Shown here: positions 45,932 through 55,157 of the stretch, piece by piece
Layout: each line of letters begins with the position of its first letter
Numbering within the stretch: the first letter of the stretch is position 1
Program-made: the position numbers and the translations under genes
DNA from: Pedobacter frigidisoli
GTDB lineage: Bacteria > Bacteroidota > Bacteroidia > Sphingobacteriales > Sphingobacteriaceae
Reading direction: 5' to 3'
Assembly (NCBI RefSeq): GCF_004331675.1
Contig: NZ_SJSN01000006.1
Coordinates: 240,161 to 304,160 of the forward strand
Length of the DNA: 64,000 bases
Notes under the pieces: model-generated
Database searches by the model: none
What the model saw: the letters and a program-made list of their open reading frames with translations, nothing else
Told to the model about the DNA's origin: nothing

Positions 45932-46276
45932 TTATCTGCGAAGTGCGAAAGCAAGATTTAAAATTAAATTTATTTTTTGTTGAGGGATATCTTCTAAATG
46001 ATTAATCAATAAAATTTTCATCCTAGCTCTCTTTTCTTGCAACAAATCTTCGTGGTTTATTTTATTTCCATCAACGAAACCGATGTAAGGCTGATGAAGC
46101 TTTTTGTGAATCCAAAGATAACAGATCATTTTTCCTTTGTGGTAATAAAAAGGCATCCCATATTTCCAATGCTCCGTAATCTCCGCATAACCAATTAATA
46201 GCGACCTTAAATATTGCAGGCAACTTTTATTAGGCTCATCTTTTTGCTCGAAATAGTTGTCTAAAGGATTTAACAT
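45932..46276 (-). CDS. DUF1801-type protein
   Basis: About 114 residues from ATG 46276 (MLNPLDNYFEQ); an upstream ATG at 46312 would add 12 residues. It has the YdhG-like pattern EHWKYGMPFYYHKGKMICYLW and IGFVDGNKI. Small alpha/beta fold, probably a single soluble domain. The function of the family is not established. It lies 12 bp upstream of the Gre-like gene, in the same direction. Confidence 0.82.
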   Translation of the reverse strand: MLNPLDNYFEQKDEPNKSCLQYLRSLLIGYAEITEHWKYGMPFYYHKGKMICYLWIHKKLHQPYIGFVDGNKINHEDLLQEKRARMKILLINHLEDIPQQKINLILNLAFALRR

Positions 46277-46336
46277 GAATGATAAAAAATGAAGTCTATA
46301 AAGCTGACTCAAAACTCCAAACTAACGCCTCCAAAC

Positions 46337-46909
46337 TTAATCCTCTATCCAACGAACTTTTTCTTCCATTGAAGTACGATTTGGCGCCCATGGTTTTTCG
46401 TTGTGATATCCCATATAAAACAAACCGATGCATTTTTCATTTTCGCCCAATCTTAAAAATTCACCTAAATCATCAATTAGTGGTGGCGAGCTCCAATAAG
46501 CACCAACTTTTAAGCTTTCTGCAGTTAATGCCATATTTTGAACAGCACAAGAAACCGCAGCTAACTCTTCCCATTCGGGAATTTTACCACTCAACTGCAT
46601 ATTAATAGCTATAATACAATCTGCCTGACTTGTTTTTTCTGCAAAGCTATCGTACTTCTTCTGTAGAAATTGTTGTGGCGAAACCAATGCCTTATAAAGC
46701 TTGCCAAGCTCGGCTCCTAACCTTGCTAAACCAGTTTTTCTAATGACCACAAAACGCCAAGGTTGGGTTAATTTATGTGTTGGTGCATAATTTGCAGTTT
46801 CTAAAATCTGATTGATTACCTCAACAGGAATTTCTTTTTTTATATAACTCGCAGGGAAAATACTGCGGCGTTCTTTTATAACTTGTGATACAACTTCGTA
46901 ATTACTCAT
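46337..46909 (-). CDS. Nitroreductase-family flavoprotein
   Basis: 190 residues. Family marks are RRSIFPASY near the start, YAPTHKLTQPWRFVVI, the SCAVQNMALTAESL segment and GLFYMGY near the end. This YdjA/TdsD-like short type binds FMN and uses NAD(P)H to reduce nitro groups or quinones. Substrate not known. It is transcribed with the same orientation as its neighbours but with an intervening gap of 24 bp downstream. Confidence 0.9.
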   Translation of the reverse strand: MSNYEVVSQVIKERRSIFPASYIKKEIPVEVINQILETANYAPTHKLTQPWRFVVIRKTGLARLGAELGKLYKALVSPQQFLQKKYDSFAEKTSQADCIIAINMQLSGKIPEWEELAAVSCAVQNMALTAESLKVGAYWSSPPLIDDLGEFLRLGENEKCIGLFYMGYHNEKPWAPNRTSMEEKVRWIED

Positions 46910-47027
46910 GCTGTAAATATAAGGTAAAAGGCCGAGGGTAGAACGCAGAGGCTAGTAATGCGAAAAGATTTGACGATTTAATAACTAAAACCTGAGTATT
47001 GGGAAAGGAACCTTTAACTGAAAACTA

Positions 47028-47588
47028 CTAACTGCGAGCTGCCAACTGTTTCCGTATTTGTTTAACCTTTGCAAAAAAAGCAATACTTTCCTTATCAACC
47101 AAAAACTCCATGGTTTCGCTAAGTTCATCTTTGATCCAGTTATGCTTAGTAATCAAATTGGCCAGAATATTCAAGCAATGAGATTTAACAGCAACAGGAA
47201 CTTTTTCATCAATTAACCATGCAAAAACAACATCCACTAGATTATCAGAGTTATAATTAACGATGATTTCTTCAATTTCTGGCGAAGCATTTTTCTTAGT
47301 CATGAAAGCTAAAATTTTGACATAATGCCTTAATGCAGAAAGATTATGTTGAAATGGAAGTTTCTGCAAGAAGTAGATTGCATGTGGCATAAACCTCTCG
47401 ATATGATTGGAATAGATACGCTCTAAAATCCAAGCTGCTCGAAAACCAATTTGTTCATCCTTATGGAAACTTAAATCAATTAAATCTTTGGCAGAAAAGT
47501 TTTCTGTTAAAGAGAAAGATGCAAGTTCTTCTACCTTAGTTTTACCGAGTGGAATTTTTAAAGCATCAAATAAATATTGCATCTTCAA
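47028..47588 (-). CDS. Helical-repeat (HEAT-like) hypothetical protein
   Basis: 186 residues, nearly all helical, with paired helices such as EQIGFRAAWILERIYSNHI, LSALRHYVKILAFMTK and VPVAVKSHCLNILANLI, which suggest a short HEAT/ARM-like repeat protein. No signal peptide. Function unknown. It begins 40 bp from the divergent small membrane gene. Confidence 0.68.
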   Translation of the reverse strand: MKMQYLFDALKIPLGKTKVEELASFSLTENFSAKDLIDLSFHKDEQIGFRAAWILERIYSNHIERFMPHAIYFLQKLPFQHNLSALRHYVKILAFMTKKNASPEIEEIIVNYNSDNLVDVVFAWLIDEKVPVAVKSHCLNILANLITKHNWIKDELSETMEFLVDKESIAFFAKVKQIRKQLAARS

Positions 47589-47655
47589 AAATATAAAATG
47601 CTTATTATTTAAAAAATACTATAGGTGCAATAAATAAATTTTACGAATTTTAGGA

Positions 47656-47955
47656 ATGAGCACAAACGAAACCAAAAAGGATAAGCATTTAGTTAAGCAC
47701 CTCATTATCCGTTTAGTCTTACTATTTATTCCCGCAATATTATTATTTGCATTATCTGCCATATTAACAGATCCATATTATGCCCTTTTTTCTGCCTTTG
47801 CTGCCCTTGTATCTCCATCAATTGGGTTTATCTTTATAATTATTGAGGCGATTGTATTGCATCGCAAAAAGAAATTAGATCTTAGAAACATCAATCTGAT
47901 TATGATTTGCGTGTTTTTAACGATTTACATTATTATTTTAATTAACCACCCTTAA
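47656..47955 (+). CDS. Small membrane protein, unknown function
   Basis: 99 residues with a lysine-rich start (KKDKHLVKHLI), then three hydrophobic segments (LVLLFIPAILLFALSAIL; LFSAFAALVSPSIGFIFIII; LIMICVFLTIYIIILI). It has no recognised family and lies alone between divergent genes. Confidence 0.65.
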   Translation: MSTNETKKDKHLVKHLIIRLVLLFIPAILLFALSAILTDPYYALFSAFAALVSPSIGFIFIIIEAIVLHRKKKLDLRNINLIMICVFLTIYIIILINHP

Positions 47956-48009
47956 TCTATCAGATCTATATCCATCATGCAATTCCCGAAGAATTACCGA
48001 ACTTTATAA

Positions 48010-48070
48010 CCTAAACCCGATTGAACGAATGCCGTTTTTCTCGGCAGCAGGTAAAGCGGGACTGAATTAG
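48010..48070. repeat. Element of the AAACCCGA...GCGGGAC family
   Basis: AAACCCGATTGAACGAATGCC, then GTTTTTCTCGGCAGC and AAAGCGGGACTGAATTAG. Similar layout to the elements near 33310, 53400 and 63610. Confidence 0.6.
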
Positions 48071-48152
48071 CCATGAAAAACTAAAGGCTGGTTTTCAAAT
48101 TAAAACCTACCACTAAAGCGACTATAGACTTTCGACTGTGGACTATAAACTG

Positions 48153-48160
48153 TATCTTTG
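48153..48160 (+). promoter_or_regulatory. -7 element for the ABC-F gene
   Basis: TATCTTTG matches TAnnTTTG and is 20 bp upstream of ATG 48180. It would lie inside a longer frame starting at 48138, which argues for the later start. The -33 element is not clear. Confidence 0.6.
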
Positions 48161-48179
48161 CGGCTTATTTATTTACAGT

Positions 48180-49802
48180 ATGATTTCAGTTTCTAATTTA
48201 TCGTTACGATACGGCAAACGCACATTATTTGAAGATGTTAACCTAAAATTTAACCAAGGCAATTGTTATGGTGTAATTGGAGCTAATGGCGCAGGCAAGT
48301 CAACTTTCCTTAAAATTTTATCTGGCGAGGTTAGTCAAACTTCTGGTAGCGTAGCTTTTACGCCAGGGGAAAGAATGGCTGTATTGAAGCAAAATCACTA
48401 TGAATTTGACGATGTTTCGGTATTGGAAACCGTAATGATGGGGCATAAGGAACTTTATGCCATTATGAAAGAGAAAGATGCCATTTACATGAAAGAGGAT
48501 TTTACCGAGAAAGATGGCGAACGTGCTGGCGAATTGGAAAATATCTTTGCAGAAAAAGATGGCTGGAATATGGAAAGTAATGCTGCAACGATGTTGAGCA
48601 ACTTGGGTATTCCTGAAGATAATCATACTAAATTATTAAAAGAGTTAGATAACACTCAAAAAGTACGTGTGTTATTAGCACAAGCACTTTTTGGTAATCC
48701 TGATATTTTATTATTAGATGAGCCTACCAACGATTTGGACATCGAAACTATTGCTTGGCTAGAAAACTTTTTGGCCGATTACCAAAACATTGTATTGGTT
48801 GTTTCTCACGATAGGCACTTTTTAGATGCGGTTTGTACGCACATTGTGGATATCGATTTTAGTAAGATGAACATTTATTCTGGCAACTATACTTTCTGGT
48901 ACGAATCGAGTCAATTGGCTTTAAAACAACGTAGCGACCAGAACAAAAAGACTGAGGAAAAAGTTAAGGAACTACAAGAATTTATTCGCAGGTTTAGTGC
49001 AAATGCATCCAAATCAAAACAAGCTACTTCTCGTAAGAAAGCCCTCGATAAAATCGATATTTCAGAAATTAAGGCCTCGAGCAGAAAATACCCTGCTATT
49101 ATTTTCAACAATACTGGTCGTGAAGCTGGAGATCAGATTTTACAGGTTGATGCTTTAGGGAAAAGTGGTAATGATGGTGTTTTATTCGATAAAGTTACTT
49201 TCATGGTAAATAAGGGCGATAAAATTGCGATAATTTCACAAAATAGTTTAGCTACCGCTGCATTTTACGATGTTCTGGCTGGTAGAGATACCAATTTTAA
49301 AGGCGAATTTAAATGGGGCGTAACCATTAGCACTGCTGACATACCAAATGATAGCTCTGAATATTTCGCAGGAAAAGATGAGAACTTGGTAGATTGGTTG
49401 CGTGAATATTCTGGAACCGATGCCGATGAGCAATTTGTACGTAGCTTTTTAGGCAGGATGTTATTTTCTGGCGAGGAAGTTTTGAAAAACGTAAAAGTGC
49501 TATCAGGTGGTGAGAAAATGCGTTGTATGTTCTCGAGAATGATGTTGCAACAAGCAAATTTATTGATGTTTGATGAACCAACCAATCACTTGGACTTAGA
49601 ATCTATCGAGGCATTAAACAATGGCATGAAAGATTTTAAAGGTACCATTTTGTTTACCTCACGAGATCACCAGTTAACGGAAACGGTTGCGAACCGAATC
49701 ATAGAAATTACGCCAAAAGGGACAATTGATAAGTTGATGACTTATGATGAATACATTAACAGTAGCGATGTTGCTAAACTTCGTGAGGAAATGTACGCTT
49801 AA
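48180..49802 (+). CDS. ABC-F family ATPase
   Basis: 540 residues from ATG 48180 (MISVSNLSLRYGKRTL). Two ABC domains: the first with Walker A GANGAGKST, Walker B LLLDEPTNDLD; the second with signature VLSGGEKMRCMFSRM and LLMFDEPTNHLD. The first signature is degenerate (ELDNTQKVRVLLAQAL), as in YbiT/YkpA-type members. The linker (QEFIRRFSANASKSKQA) is rich in lysine. ABC-F proteins act on the ribosome, not on transport; whether this one gives antibiotic tolerance cannot be told. Confidence 0.92.
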   Translation: MISVSNLSLRYGKRTLFEDVNLKFNQGNCYGVIGANGAGKSTFLKILSGEVSQTSGSVAFTPGERMAVLKQNHYEFDDVSVLETVMMGHKELYAIMKEKDAIYMKEDFTEKDGERAGELENIFAEKDGWNMESNAATMLSNLGIPEDNHTKLLKELDNTQKVRVLLAQALFGNPDILLLDEPTNDLDIETIAWLENFLADYQNIVLVVSHDRHFLDAVCTHIVDIDFSKMNIYSGNYTFWYESSQLALKQRSDQNKKTEEKVKELQEFIRRFSANASKSKQATSRKKALDKIDISEIKASSRKYPAIIFNNTGREAGDQILQVDALGKSGNDGVLFDKVTFMVNKGDKIAIISQNSLATAAFYDVLAGRDTNFKGEFKWGVTISTADIPNDSSEYFAGKDENLVDWLREYSGTDADEQFVRSFLGRMLFSGEEVLKNVKVLSGGEKMRCMFSRMMLQQANLLMFDEPTNHLDLESIEALNNGMKDFKGTILFTSRDHQLTETVANRIIEITPKGTIDKLMTYDEYINSSDVAKLREEMYA

Positions 49803-49824
49803 GTCTTTGCCTAAATATATTTTG

Positions 49825-49857
49825 AAAAGAGTTTTGATATCACATCAAAACTCTTTT
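49825..49857 (+). terminator. Terminator after the ABC-F gene
   Basis: A perfect 14-bp stem, AAAAGAGTTTTGAT with ATCAAAACTCTTTT, and a 5-base loop, 22 bp past the stop. Confidence 0.9.
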
Positions 49858-49871
49858 TCTTTATGTAACCT

Positions 49872-50528
49872 ATGAAAACAATTCTAACCTTTATACTTTT
49901 AGGCTTAGGCTTAACGTGTTATGCCCAAAAGAGCGATACGACAACAATGCGTTCTAGGACGATCAGAGATGGATTTACAGAAAAGTATACGGTTCTAAAA
50001 TCCAATAAAAACATCAAAAAAGGTTTTGCTGAGGTTTTATTCAATCAGCAGCAAATCGCTTCAGGGCAGTATAACAACAACCGTAGATTTAACCAATGGA
50101 AATTTTATTTTTTAAACGGCGAAGTGGAACAAATTTACAATTACACTACTAAAAAAGTTGAGTACGAATTTGAGAATAAATCTACCACCTATTTTTTAGA
50201 AAATTTAAAAGATGGAGATGAATCTATCAATCCAGTTAAAATTGGCGGGTCGTACGCAACAGCTATAGTAATGAGTAAAATGCCTAACTTCATGATTGAT
50301 TTGAGAAATAAAAAAGGCACTTACACAATAAGTTACATTTATTCATTAGATGAATTTGGTAATTTAACCAAGCTTGAGCGGAAAGTTGTTGGGGAAAATT
50401 TTAGCAAAAGTGAAAACATCGACTCGACATTGCTCGAACCAGAAGAGTTAGAATTTAACCCGGGTTACGTAAATGGTAAACCAATAAAGAGCTCAATTAC
50501 AATCAATAACACGTTTACTATAAATTAA
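49872..50528 (+). CDS. Secreted hypothetical protein
   Basis: 218 residues with a signal peptide (MKTILTFILLGLGLTCYAQ). The mature part begins KSDTTTMRSR and includes NQQQIASGQYNNNRRFNQWKF-like segments (QIASGQYNNNRRF, WKFYFLNGEV), a pattern resembling MORN-like antitoxin/toxin repeats of Bacteroidota (YN-NG-xxQ). No domain is certain. It is probably periplasmic or outer-membrane associated. Confidence 0.7.
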   Translation: MKTILTFILLGLGLTCYAQKSDTTTMRSRTIRDGFTEKYTVLKSNKNIKKGFAEVLFNQQQIASGQYNNNRRFNQWKFYFLNGEVEQIYNYTTKKVEYEFENKSTTYFLENLKDGDESINPVKIGGSYATAIVMSKMPNFMIDLRNKKGTYTISYIYSLDEFGNLTKLERKVVGENFSKSENIDSTLLEPEELEFNPGYVNGKPIKSSITINNTFTIN

Positions 50529-50627
50529 ATCCTTCCTGCTGTAGCGTTTCGGCCACGTTAATCGTTTTACAAGAAAAAGCGTTAATGGCCATTAACCAAT
50601 TTTATTTATAAATTGATTTAACTACAC

Positions 50628-51326
50628 ATGAAAACTAAAAACTATTTTGGCATTAGTACTAAAATTATCTTCTCTCTCTTAGCAATAACTTTAACGATAT
50701 CGGCTTGTAAAAAAGATTTCAGCGATGACCCTATCGAAGCTGCTGGCATTGGCTTTATACATGCTTCACCTGGAACCGGCCCTTTAGATTTTATCTTGGA
50801 TAACCAAAAAGGTGGCACTTTTAGTTATACAAAAGATTTAGGCTACTATTCTGCTTATCCCGGAACAAGATTATTGGGTGTGGCAAAAAAAGATTCGTTA
50901 AAATATTTAACTAACATCAATGCGACACTTAAACCCGGCATCTTTTATTCTGTATTTGTGGTTGATACTTTAAAATCTACAAAATTATTGGTTTTGGAAG
51001 ATGATTTAAAATCACCAGAAACCAACAAGGCTAAAGTTCGTTTCATCAACTTAAGTCCAGGCTCGCCAGCATTCGATTTAGCTATTCAAGGTAAAGATGG
51101 TTCGTTATTTACGGGCAAAGCATTTAAAGAATATACTGCATTTACTTCGATAGATCCATCTGATGCTTATACTTTCTTATTAAAGGAAACCAGCTCTTCA
51201 TCGGTTAAGGTAACACTTCCCGCAATTAAAATTGAAAAAGGAAAAATCTATACCATTTGGGCAAAAGGACTGTCAAGCAAAACTGACAGTACTGGCTTAG
51301 GACTAACCGTTTTAACGAATAAATAA
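50628..51326 (+). CDS. DUF4397 lipoprotein
   Basis: 232 residues with a lipoprotein signal (LLAITLTISACKK). The mature part has the DUF4397 features IGFIHASPGTGPLDFILD, LGYYSAYPGTRLLGV and KVRFINLSPGSPAFDLAI, i.e. two beta-rich halves. The family is common in Bacteroidota surface or periplasmic lipoproteins of unknown role. It is followed by a terminator and then the ECF sigma gene. Confidence 0.88.
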   Translation: MKTKNYFGISTKIIFSLLAITLTISACKKDFSDDPIEAAGIGFIHASPGTGPLDFILDNQKGGTFSYTKDLGYYSAYPGTRLLGVAKKDSLKYLTNINATLKPGIFYSVFVVDTLKSTKLLVLEDDLKSPETNKAKVRFINLSPGSPAFDLAIQGKDGSLFTGKAFKEYTAFTSIDPSDAYTFLLKETSSSSVKVTLPAIKIEKGKIYTIWAKGLSSKTDSTGLGLTVLTNK

Positions 51327-51355
51327 AATTCTCTATACCTGTGAGAACGAAAATA

Positions 51356-51383
51356 AACACCACTCAAGAAATTGGGTGGTGTT
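51356..51383 (+). terminator. Terminator after the DUF4397 gene
   Basis: AACACCACTCAA pairs with TTGGGTGGTGTT (one G-T pair) around GAAA and is followed by ATTTTC. It lies 30 bp past the stop. Confidence 0.82.
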
Positions 51384-51443
51384 ATTTTCTTAATTTTACA
51401 ATACCAATTATGGTAAACCTTTATTAATTAGTCCTTTACAAGG

Positions 51444-52028
51444 GTGATAAAAAAAATACTCAGTTTTGAGGAAATTTTAAAAGGCTGTGTAAAAAACGAC
51501 AATAGCTGTAAGGAAATGATGTATAAATCATTTTATGGCTACTTAATGGGTGTTATTTTAAGGTACACCAAGAACACTTCGGATAGCGAAGAGCTTGTAA
51601 ATGATAGTTTTATCAAGATTTTTAAGAACGTTGGCAACTTTAAATCGCCAATAAACCCCGAAGAATTGCAACGATCTTTTAAAGGATGGATTGCCCAAAT
51701 TGCCTCGAGAACAGCGATAGATAAATTACGAAGTACTAAAGCTCAATTTTATGTTGATGATTTATCGGAAGATGAGCATCCAGCAACACAGGTTTCTACC
51801 GCATCAGAACTTCATGTTAACGATATTTTGAAACTATTAAATCATTTACCAGATACCCAGCGATTGGTATTTAACTTATATGAGATTGAGGGATTTGCCC
51901 ACGATGAAATTTCGAAAATGCTGAGCATTCCAGAAAGTTCGAGTCGGGTTTACCTTACACGATCGAAAAATAAGTTACGTACACTTTACCTAAATACCAT
52001 GGTTAATTCATACGAAAAAAATGGATAA
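51444..52028 (+). CDS. ECF-type RNA polymerase sigma factor
   Basis: 194 residues from GTG 51444. It has region 2 (MYKSFYGYLMGVILRYTKNTSDSEELVNDSFIKIFKN-like; LVNDSFIKIFKNVGNF) and region 4 (LPDTQRLVFNLYEIEGFAHDEI). It overlaps the next gene by 8 bp, whose N-terminus resembles a membrane anti-sigma protein, so the pair is probably a sigma/anti-sigma unit. The signal is unknown. Confidence 0.92.
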   Translation: MIKKILSFEEILKGCVKNDNSCKEMMYKSFYGYLMGVILRYTKNTSDSEELVNDSFIKIFKNVGNFKSPINPEELQRSFKGWIAQIASRTAIDKLRSTKAQFYVDDLSEDEHPATQVSTASELHVNDILKLLNHLPDTQRLVFNLYEIEGFAHDEISKMLSIPESSSRVYLTRSKNKLRTLYLNTMVNSYEKNG

Positions 52029-53238
52029 GGAATTAATTGAGCGAATAGCTACACAACTCCAAAGCCATGAGGAAAATTACTCCCCAGGCGCTTGGGAACG
52101 CTTTTCTGAAAAGGAGAACAAGCGAAGAGGCTTTCTTTATTGGCCGCTATGGACAGCTGCTGCCGTAATTTTAATTATTGGTGCTTTATTTTTCTCTTTG
52201 GATAAAAAAGGAAATCAAAATCATATTGTGGTAACTAAACCAAAAGTTGAAACAAAAATATCTCCAGAAAACACAAATCAAAAGCCTGTAAGCACTGATG
52301 AAAACAATCCGATTTTATCTAATAATCCAAAATCAGCTGATCAAAATTTAGTAGCGAACGACATCTCAAAAAAATCGATTCTCATAGAAAATAGCAATCA
52401 AAAAAATAGTAGTCAGCTTAATATAGTTACCAAAAGTGATGAAATAATTAAAAATTATAATTCGCTAGAAAATAGTCTGACCGGCATTAATCTATCTAAT
52501 TCAAAAAACAAAAGCTTCAAAATTGTTACGGCAGAAAAGAAACCTCAACCGATTAAAAAAACCACTTTCGAGGATTTATTGGCGCAAGATAGTAAGGCAG
52601 ATCAATATAAAGCGGCATCGAAAAATTCGATTGATTCTAAATGGGAACCTGGCGTTTATATAGCACCTGCAATGGGGAACGACAATAAAGTGAATATGAA
52701 TTATGGCTTTTCTTTATCTTATGCAGTTGCCAATAAATTATCCATCAGTTCTGGCGTTTCTTATGCATCACTAAGTAGTACAGAAACATTAGATGCATCT
52801 GCGCCACAGTCTTTATCAGGTAAAAATTTAGAATCGGTAAATGCAAAAGTAAGTGGCATAAATGTACCTTTAGAATTGAGGTACAAAATTTCTGAGAAAT
52901 TATATACCGGGATTGGTGTATCGGCCTTGGCCATTTTAAATAACTCACAGAACAATACTTATTTGGTAAACCAAGTTCAAAGTACGGTTGTATCTGATGC
53001 CGCTGGTTACAGTACATCAAAAAATTATATTGTACAGGAAAAGAAAAGTGAGCCCGAGCCAACTATTGATCCTGATAAATATATTGGGTTTTATAACTTT
53101 TCTTTAGGCTACAAACAGAAAATTTCGACGAAGAAAAACATTGCAATAGAGCCGTTTTTAAGGTTACCAATGAAAACATTTTCTAAAGAAAACTTAAACT
53201 TGACCAACGGTGGTTTGAGGATAAAGTTTGATTTTTAA
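52021..53238 (+). CDS. Membrane-anchored protein with C-terminal beta-barrel-like domain, probable anti-sigma partner
   Basis: 405 residues. The N-terminus is cytoplasmic (IATQLQSHEENYSPGAWERF), with one membrane segment (WPLWTAAAVILIIGALFF, ~40-58), then a ~130-residue low-complexity Asn/Lys/Ser-rich linker, and a C-terminal strand-rich domain (~200-405; NYGFSLSYAVANKLSISSG, NVPLELRYKISEKLYTGIG) like an outer-membrane porin-type domain. The combination resembles Bacteroidota proteins paired with ECF sigma factors. How one protein spans both parts is unclear. Confidence 0.75.
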   Translation: MDKELIERIATQLQSHEENYSPGAWERFSEKENKRRGFLYWPLWTAAAVILIIGALFFSLDKKGNQNHIVVTKPKVETKISPENTNQKPVSTDENNPILSNNPKSADQNLVANDISKKSILIENSNQKNSSQLNIVTKSDEIIKNYNSLENSLTGINLSNSKNKSFKIVTAEKKPQPIKKTTFEDLLAQDSKADQYKAASKNSIDSKWEPGVYIAPAMGNDNKVNMNYGFSLSYAVANKLSISSGVSYASLSSTETLDASAPQSLSGKNLESVNAKVSGINVPLELRYKISEKLYTGIGVSALAILNNSQNNTYLVNQVQSTVVSDAAGYSTSKNYIVQEKKSEPEPTIDPDKYIGFYNFSLGYKQKISTKKNIAIEPFLRLPMKTFSKENLNLTNGGLRIKFDF

Positions 53239-53320
53239 TCAGATGTGATTGATGAATTTCTTTCTAGAAAATTAAACCATTTTTCCCCCATCAAACTCCA
53301 CATTTATCAGTTGATTTTCA

Positions 53321-54570
53321 GGAAATGAATGGTTCTACACTTTTGGCGATTGAAGCCCCGCTTTACCTCCTGCCGATAGAAAAAATCGGCATCCGTTCCA
53401 ATCGGGTTTAAAAACTTCGGAAATTATACAATCGGCAAATGAAAGGCTGAAGTTTATAGAACTAAGCTTTTGTAAAATAAACCCGACATACATGGAAAGC
53501 CCGGGATCCATTTTTCTATGGCCACGGCTTGGAATATTGGCGGGACTTTCGCGACCGACTAGCACAGAAACCTGCTTTTCGAATTCTAAAACTTATTTTA
53601 ACATAAACCTGCACTATTACAGTCTAGATTTCTATTTAGAAATGAATGGTTCTGCACTTTTGGCGATTGAAGCCCCGCTTCCCCTCCTGCCGATGGAAAA
53701 AATCGGCATCCGTTCCAATCGGGTTTAGAAACTACGGAAATTATACAATCGGCAAGTGAAAGGCTGAAGTTTATAGAATTAAGCCTTTGTAAAATAAACC
53801 CGACATACATGGAAAGCCCGGGAGCCATTTTTTCTATGGCCACGGCTTGGAATATTGGTGGGACTTTCGCGACCGACTAGCAAAGAAACCTGCTTTTCGA
53901 ATAGTTGAAACTTATTTTAACATAAACCTGCACTATTACAGTCTAGATTTCTATTTAGAAATGAGTGGTTCTGCACTTTTGGCGATTGAAGCCCCGCTTC
54001 CCCTCCTGCCGATGGAAAAAATCGGCATCCGTTCCAATCGGGTTTAAAAACTACGGAAGTTATATAATCGGCAAATGAAAGGCTGAAGTTTAACGTGAAT
54101 TTTGGATTTTTTCAATATGCATTATGTATTTACACTCAGCAAAGCCAAAGCACAAAATCTTCGTTCTACTTGATCCCGGCCTAACAAATTTTTCGGATTG
54201 CACAGTCCATGCCTTATTATTGGCTTCCAAAGAAAACGGCATAGCCCTCATGAATACAACTAAAACAATCATCAAAGGATGAATAAATTTTCAGCCGGCA
54301 TTTTTTGTTTCTTTTTGATGTCAAAAAGAAAAAAGCCCGTCCGGCCAGGACAAAAAAATACCTTTTTAAGAAAATATACAATATTTTTTAAACTAAAATC
54401 AATATGCTACATCCAAAACTAACGTAAGTTTATAGAACTAATCCTTTGTAAAATAAACCCGACATACATGGAAAGCCCGGGAGCCATTTTTTCTATGGCC
54501 ACGGCTTGGAATATTGGCGGGACTTTCGCGACCGACTAGCACAGAAACCTGCTTTTCGAATATCGAAATT
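53321..54570. repeat. Tandem array of ~318-bp units, third unit split by an insertion
   Basis: Three copies with starts near 53331, 53648 and 53967 (offsets 317 and 319 bp). Each contains CGATTGAAGCCCCGCTT, AAAAATCGGCATCCGTTCC, AATAAACCCGACATACATGG and GGACTTTCGCGACCGACTAG. The third unit is interrupted at 54093-54425. ORFs on both strands here are repeat artefacts. Confidence 0.92.
54093..54425. mobile_element. MITE-like non-autonomous insertion element
   Basis: 333 bp flanked by the 7-bp direct repeat AAGTTTA (54086-54092 and 54426-54432), which occurs once at the same place in the two intact repeat units. The ends are inverted repeats: ACGTGAATTTTGGAT on the left, and ACGTTAGTTTTGGAT as the complement of the right end, 13 of 15 positions alike. 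It holds no convincing gene. An internal palindrome TTCTTTTTGA/TCAAAAAGAA is at 54309-54330. Confidence 0.82.
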
Positions 54571-54583
54571 TATTGTTATACAA

Positions 54584-54618
54584 AAAGGGCTTCAGTTGAG
54601 AACAACATGAAGCCCTTT
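54584..54618 (-). terminator. Terminator after the SlyD-type gene
   Basis: AAAGGGCTTCA (54584-54594) and TGAAGCCCTTT (54608-54618) form an 11-bp stem, with T-rich sequence on the minus strand beyond (TTTTTG). It lies 22 bp past the stop. Confidence 0.85.
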
Positions 54619-54640
54619 GCTATTATTTAATTATAGAGAC

Positions 54641-55147
54641 CTAGTGACCAGAATGTCCGTCTGCTCCGTGAGCGTGGCCATGAGCCAATTCATCTTGAGT
54701 AGCTTCGCGAACGTTTAGTACAACGCCAGTAAACAATAAATTCTTGCCAGCCATTGGGTGGTTTAAATCTACCGAGATATTTTCGTCATGAACGGCAGTA
54801 ACGCCAGCCCTGAACTGATTGCCTTGGTTATCTTGTAAAGGAATTACATCACCAACGCTTGGCACTTCGCCACCAGCCTCGGTAAACATAGTTTTTGGTA
54901 AATCTGCAAATGCACCTGGATCAATTTCTCCGTAACCATCAGCAGCAGATAATTCGAAACCATATTCTGCACCAGTTTGTAAACCAGCTAAATGCTCTTC
55001 AAATTTAGGCAACATCATGCCTGTACCATATAAAAATACTAAAGGATTTTGCTCATCAGCTTTTTCTACAAAAACTTGTTGTCCTTCTTCGTTAGTAGTG
55101 TGCAATTCATAAGTTAATGCGACTACTGAGTTTGGTGAAATATTCAT
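54641..55147 (-). CDS. SlyD-type FKBP peptidyl-prolyl isomerase with His-rich tail
   Basis: 168 residues. FKBP part (~1-70 and ~135-150) with the inserted IF domain (~75-125), in the SlyD arrangement (VALTYELHTTNEEGQ; FLYGTGMMLPKFEEHLAGL; DLNHPMAGKNLLFTGVVL). The tail HGHAHGADGHSGH is histidine-rich and probably binds metal such as nickel, as in other SlyD proteins. It folds proteins and can handle metal. The gene follows the thioredoxin-domain gene by 10 bp. Confidence 0.93.
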   Translation of the reverse strand: MNISPNSVVALTYELHTTNEEGQQVFVEKADEQNPLVFLYGTGMMLPKFEEHLAGLQTGAEYGFELSAADGYGEIDPGAFADLPKTMFTEAGGEVPSVGDVIPLQDNQGNQFRAGVTAVHDENISVDLNHPMAGKNLLFTGVVLNVREATQDELAHGHAHGADGHSGH

Positions 55148-55157
55148 TTAAATTGTT

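Noticed and set aside
48138..48179. Longer start for the ABC-F protein
   Set aside because: The -7 promoter element lies within this extension and family members begin at the later methionine.
53492..54047. Overlapping frames on both strands in the 53-54 kb array
   Set aside because: They arise from the 318-bp repeat units, change with each copy and show no family resemblance.
54090..54275. Minus-strand 61-codon frame in the MITE-like element
   Set aside because: It crosses the element boundary and has no recognisable domain.
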